Assembly: GCA_917880885.1 (NCBI GenBank)
Contig: OU862908.1
Span: 13,069,501-13,133,500, forward strand
Direction: 5' to 3'
DNA from: Limnephilus marmoratus
Lineage: Eukaryota > Arthropoda > Insecta > Trichoptera > Limnephilidae
Length of the DNA: 64,000 nucleotides
How positions within the stretch are numbered: position 1 is the first letter of the stretch; the number at the start of each line of letters is the position of its first letter. A program made the position numbers and the translations under genes. A model generated the notes under the pieces. It saw nothing but the letters and a program-made list of their open reading frames with translations, was not told the origin of the DNA and ran no database searches. Below, one piece after another: positions 63,745 through 64,000 of the stretch.

Positions 63745-64000
63745 AGTGGCGGCGTAGGGTAGATTGGCACCCGGGGCGGTTTTTTTATTGAACACCCTAC
63801 ATAAAATAAAACATCAAATACTAAACATGCTTACGAGACTTCATTTTACTAAAATATTCGATCACAATATCAAGATTGTGTTCCCTTCTCTTTCAATTGA
63901 TAATATAGAAAAATTGGTTATCCGCGCTTGGCTCATTGTGGACCTTAAATAAGATTTTATTAAGGAGACAGAAAAAGATATTGTCACCTCCGGGACTCGA
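63745..64000 (+). mobile_element. hAT-like element end, cut by the window edge (inferred)
   Basis: CAGTGGCGGCGTAGGG and GGCACCCGGGGCGGTTTTTT are typical of the outer end of insect hAT elements. The other end lies outside the window, so the target duplication cannot be checked. Confidence 0.4.

Overview
The window looks like a stretch of insect nuclear genome, most likely from a moth or butterfly (Lepidoptera). It is AT-rich, has no bacterial-style gene packing, and no host protein-coding gene can be supported anywhere in its 64 kb. The lepidopteran call is an inference. It rests on the frequent TAGGTA/TACCTA words, the AAACGACTTC-AAAAAGGAGGAGG dispersed repeat near 25.6 kb, the short interspersed tails ending in CGGGTCAGCTA, and a mag-type LTR retrotransposon. 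The window is best read as a transposable-element graveyard with one fresh insertion.

Layout. 0-10 kb: G-run MITE, a LINE reverse-transcriptase fragment, SINE fragments, a MITE enclosing a perfect 35-bp hairpin, and a three-armed palindrome. 10-21 kb: two LINE 3' ends, RTE-like tails and two copies of a 250-bp MITE. 21-26.6 kb: a tRNA-derived SINE, an inverted SINE pair, a 2.9-kb transposon with terminal inverted repeats (TIRs) of about 430 bp and a decayed internal gene, and a palindromic element with a GC-rich core. 27-31.7 kb: a hammerhead-like motif, a LINE fragment, small MITEs, and a Penelope-like element (PLE) end coding for a GIY-YIG endonuclease tail followed by a hammerhead ribozyme.

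31.77-37.10 kb: a complete Ty3/Gypsy (mag-like) retrotransposon on the minus strand. Its 275-bp LTRs appear identical and it has a 5-bp target duplication, primer-binding and polypurine tracts, and one uninterrupted Gag-Pol frame. It is the only apparently intact coding unit.

37.9-42.3 kb: a 269-bp palindrome with two outward-facing hammerhead ribozymes, a 285-bp tandem duplication, a SINE split by an insertion that carries an exon-like segment, and a MITE split by a head-to-head PLE end that again has two outward hammerheads. 42.7-64 kb: further LINE 3' ends, two hAT elements with 8-bp target duplications, several nested MITEs, more tRNA-SINEs, an unusual GGTAAC-type degenerate array, and a last hammerhead near the right end.

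The most interesting system is the set of seven hammerhead-ribozyme motifs (one with a mutated core) tied to PLE remnants. Second is the long-TIR transposon, whose decayed gene resembles a PIN/FEN-like nuclease family. Nested insertions at 39.4-40.3, 41.2-42.3, 43.9-45.0, 46.4-47.9, 49.7-50.9 and 53.1-54.2 kb give a relative insertion chronology. All calls come from reading the sequence; no database search was run.
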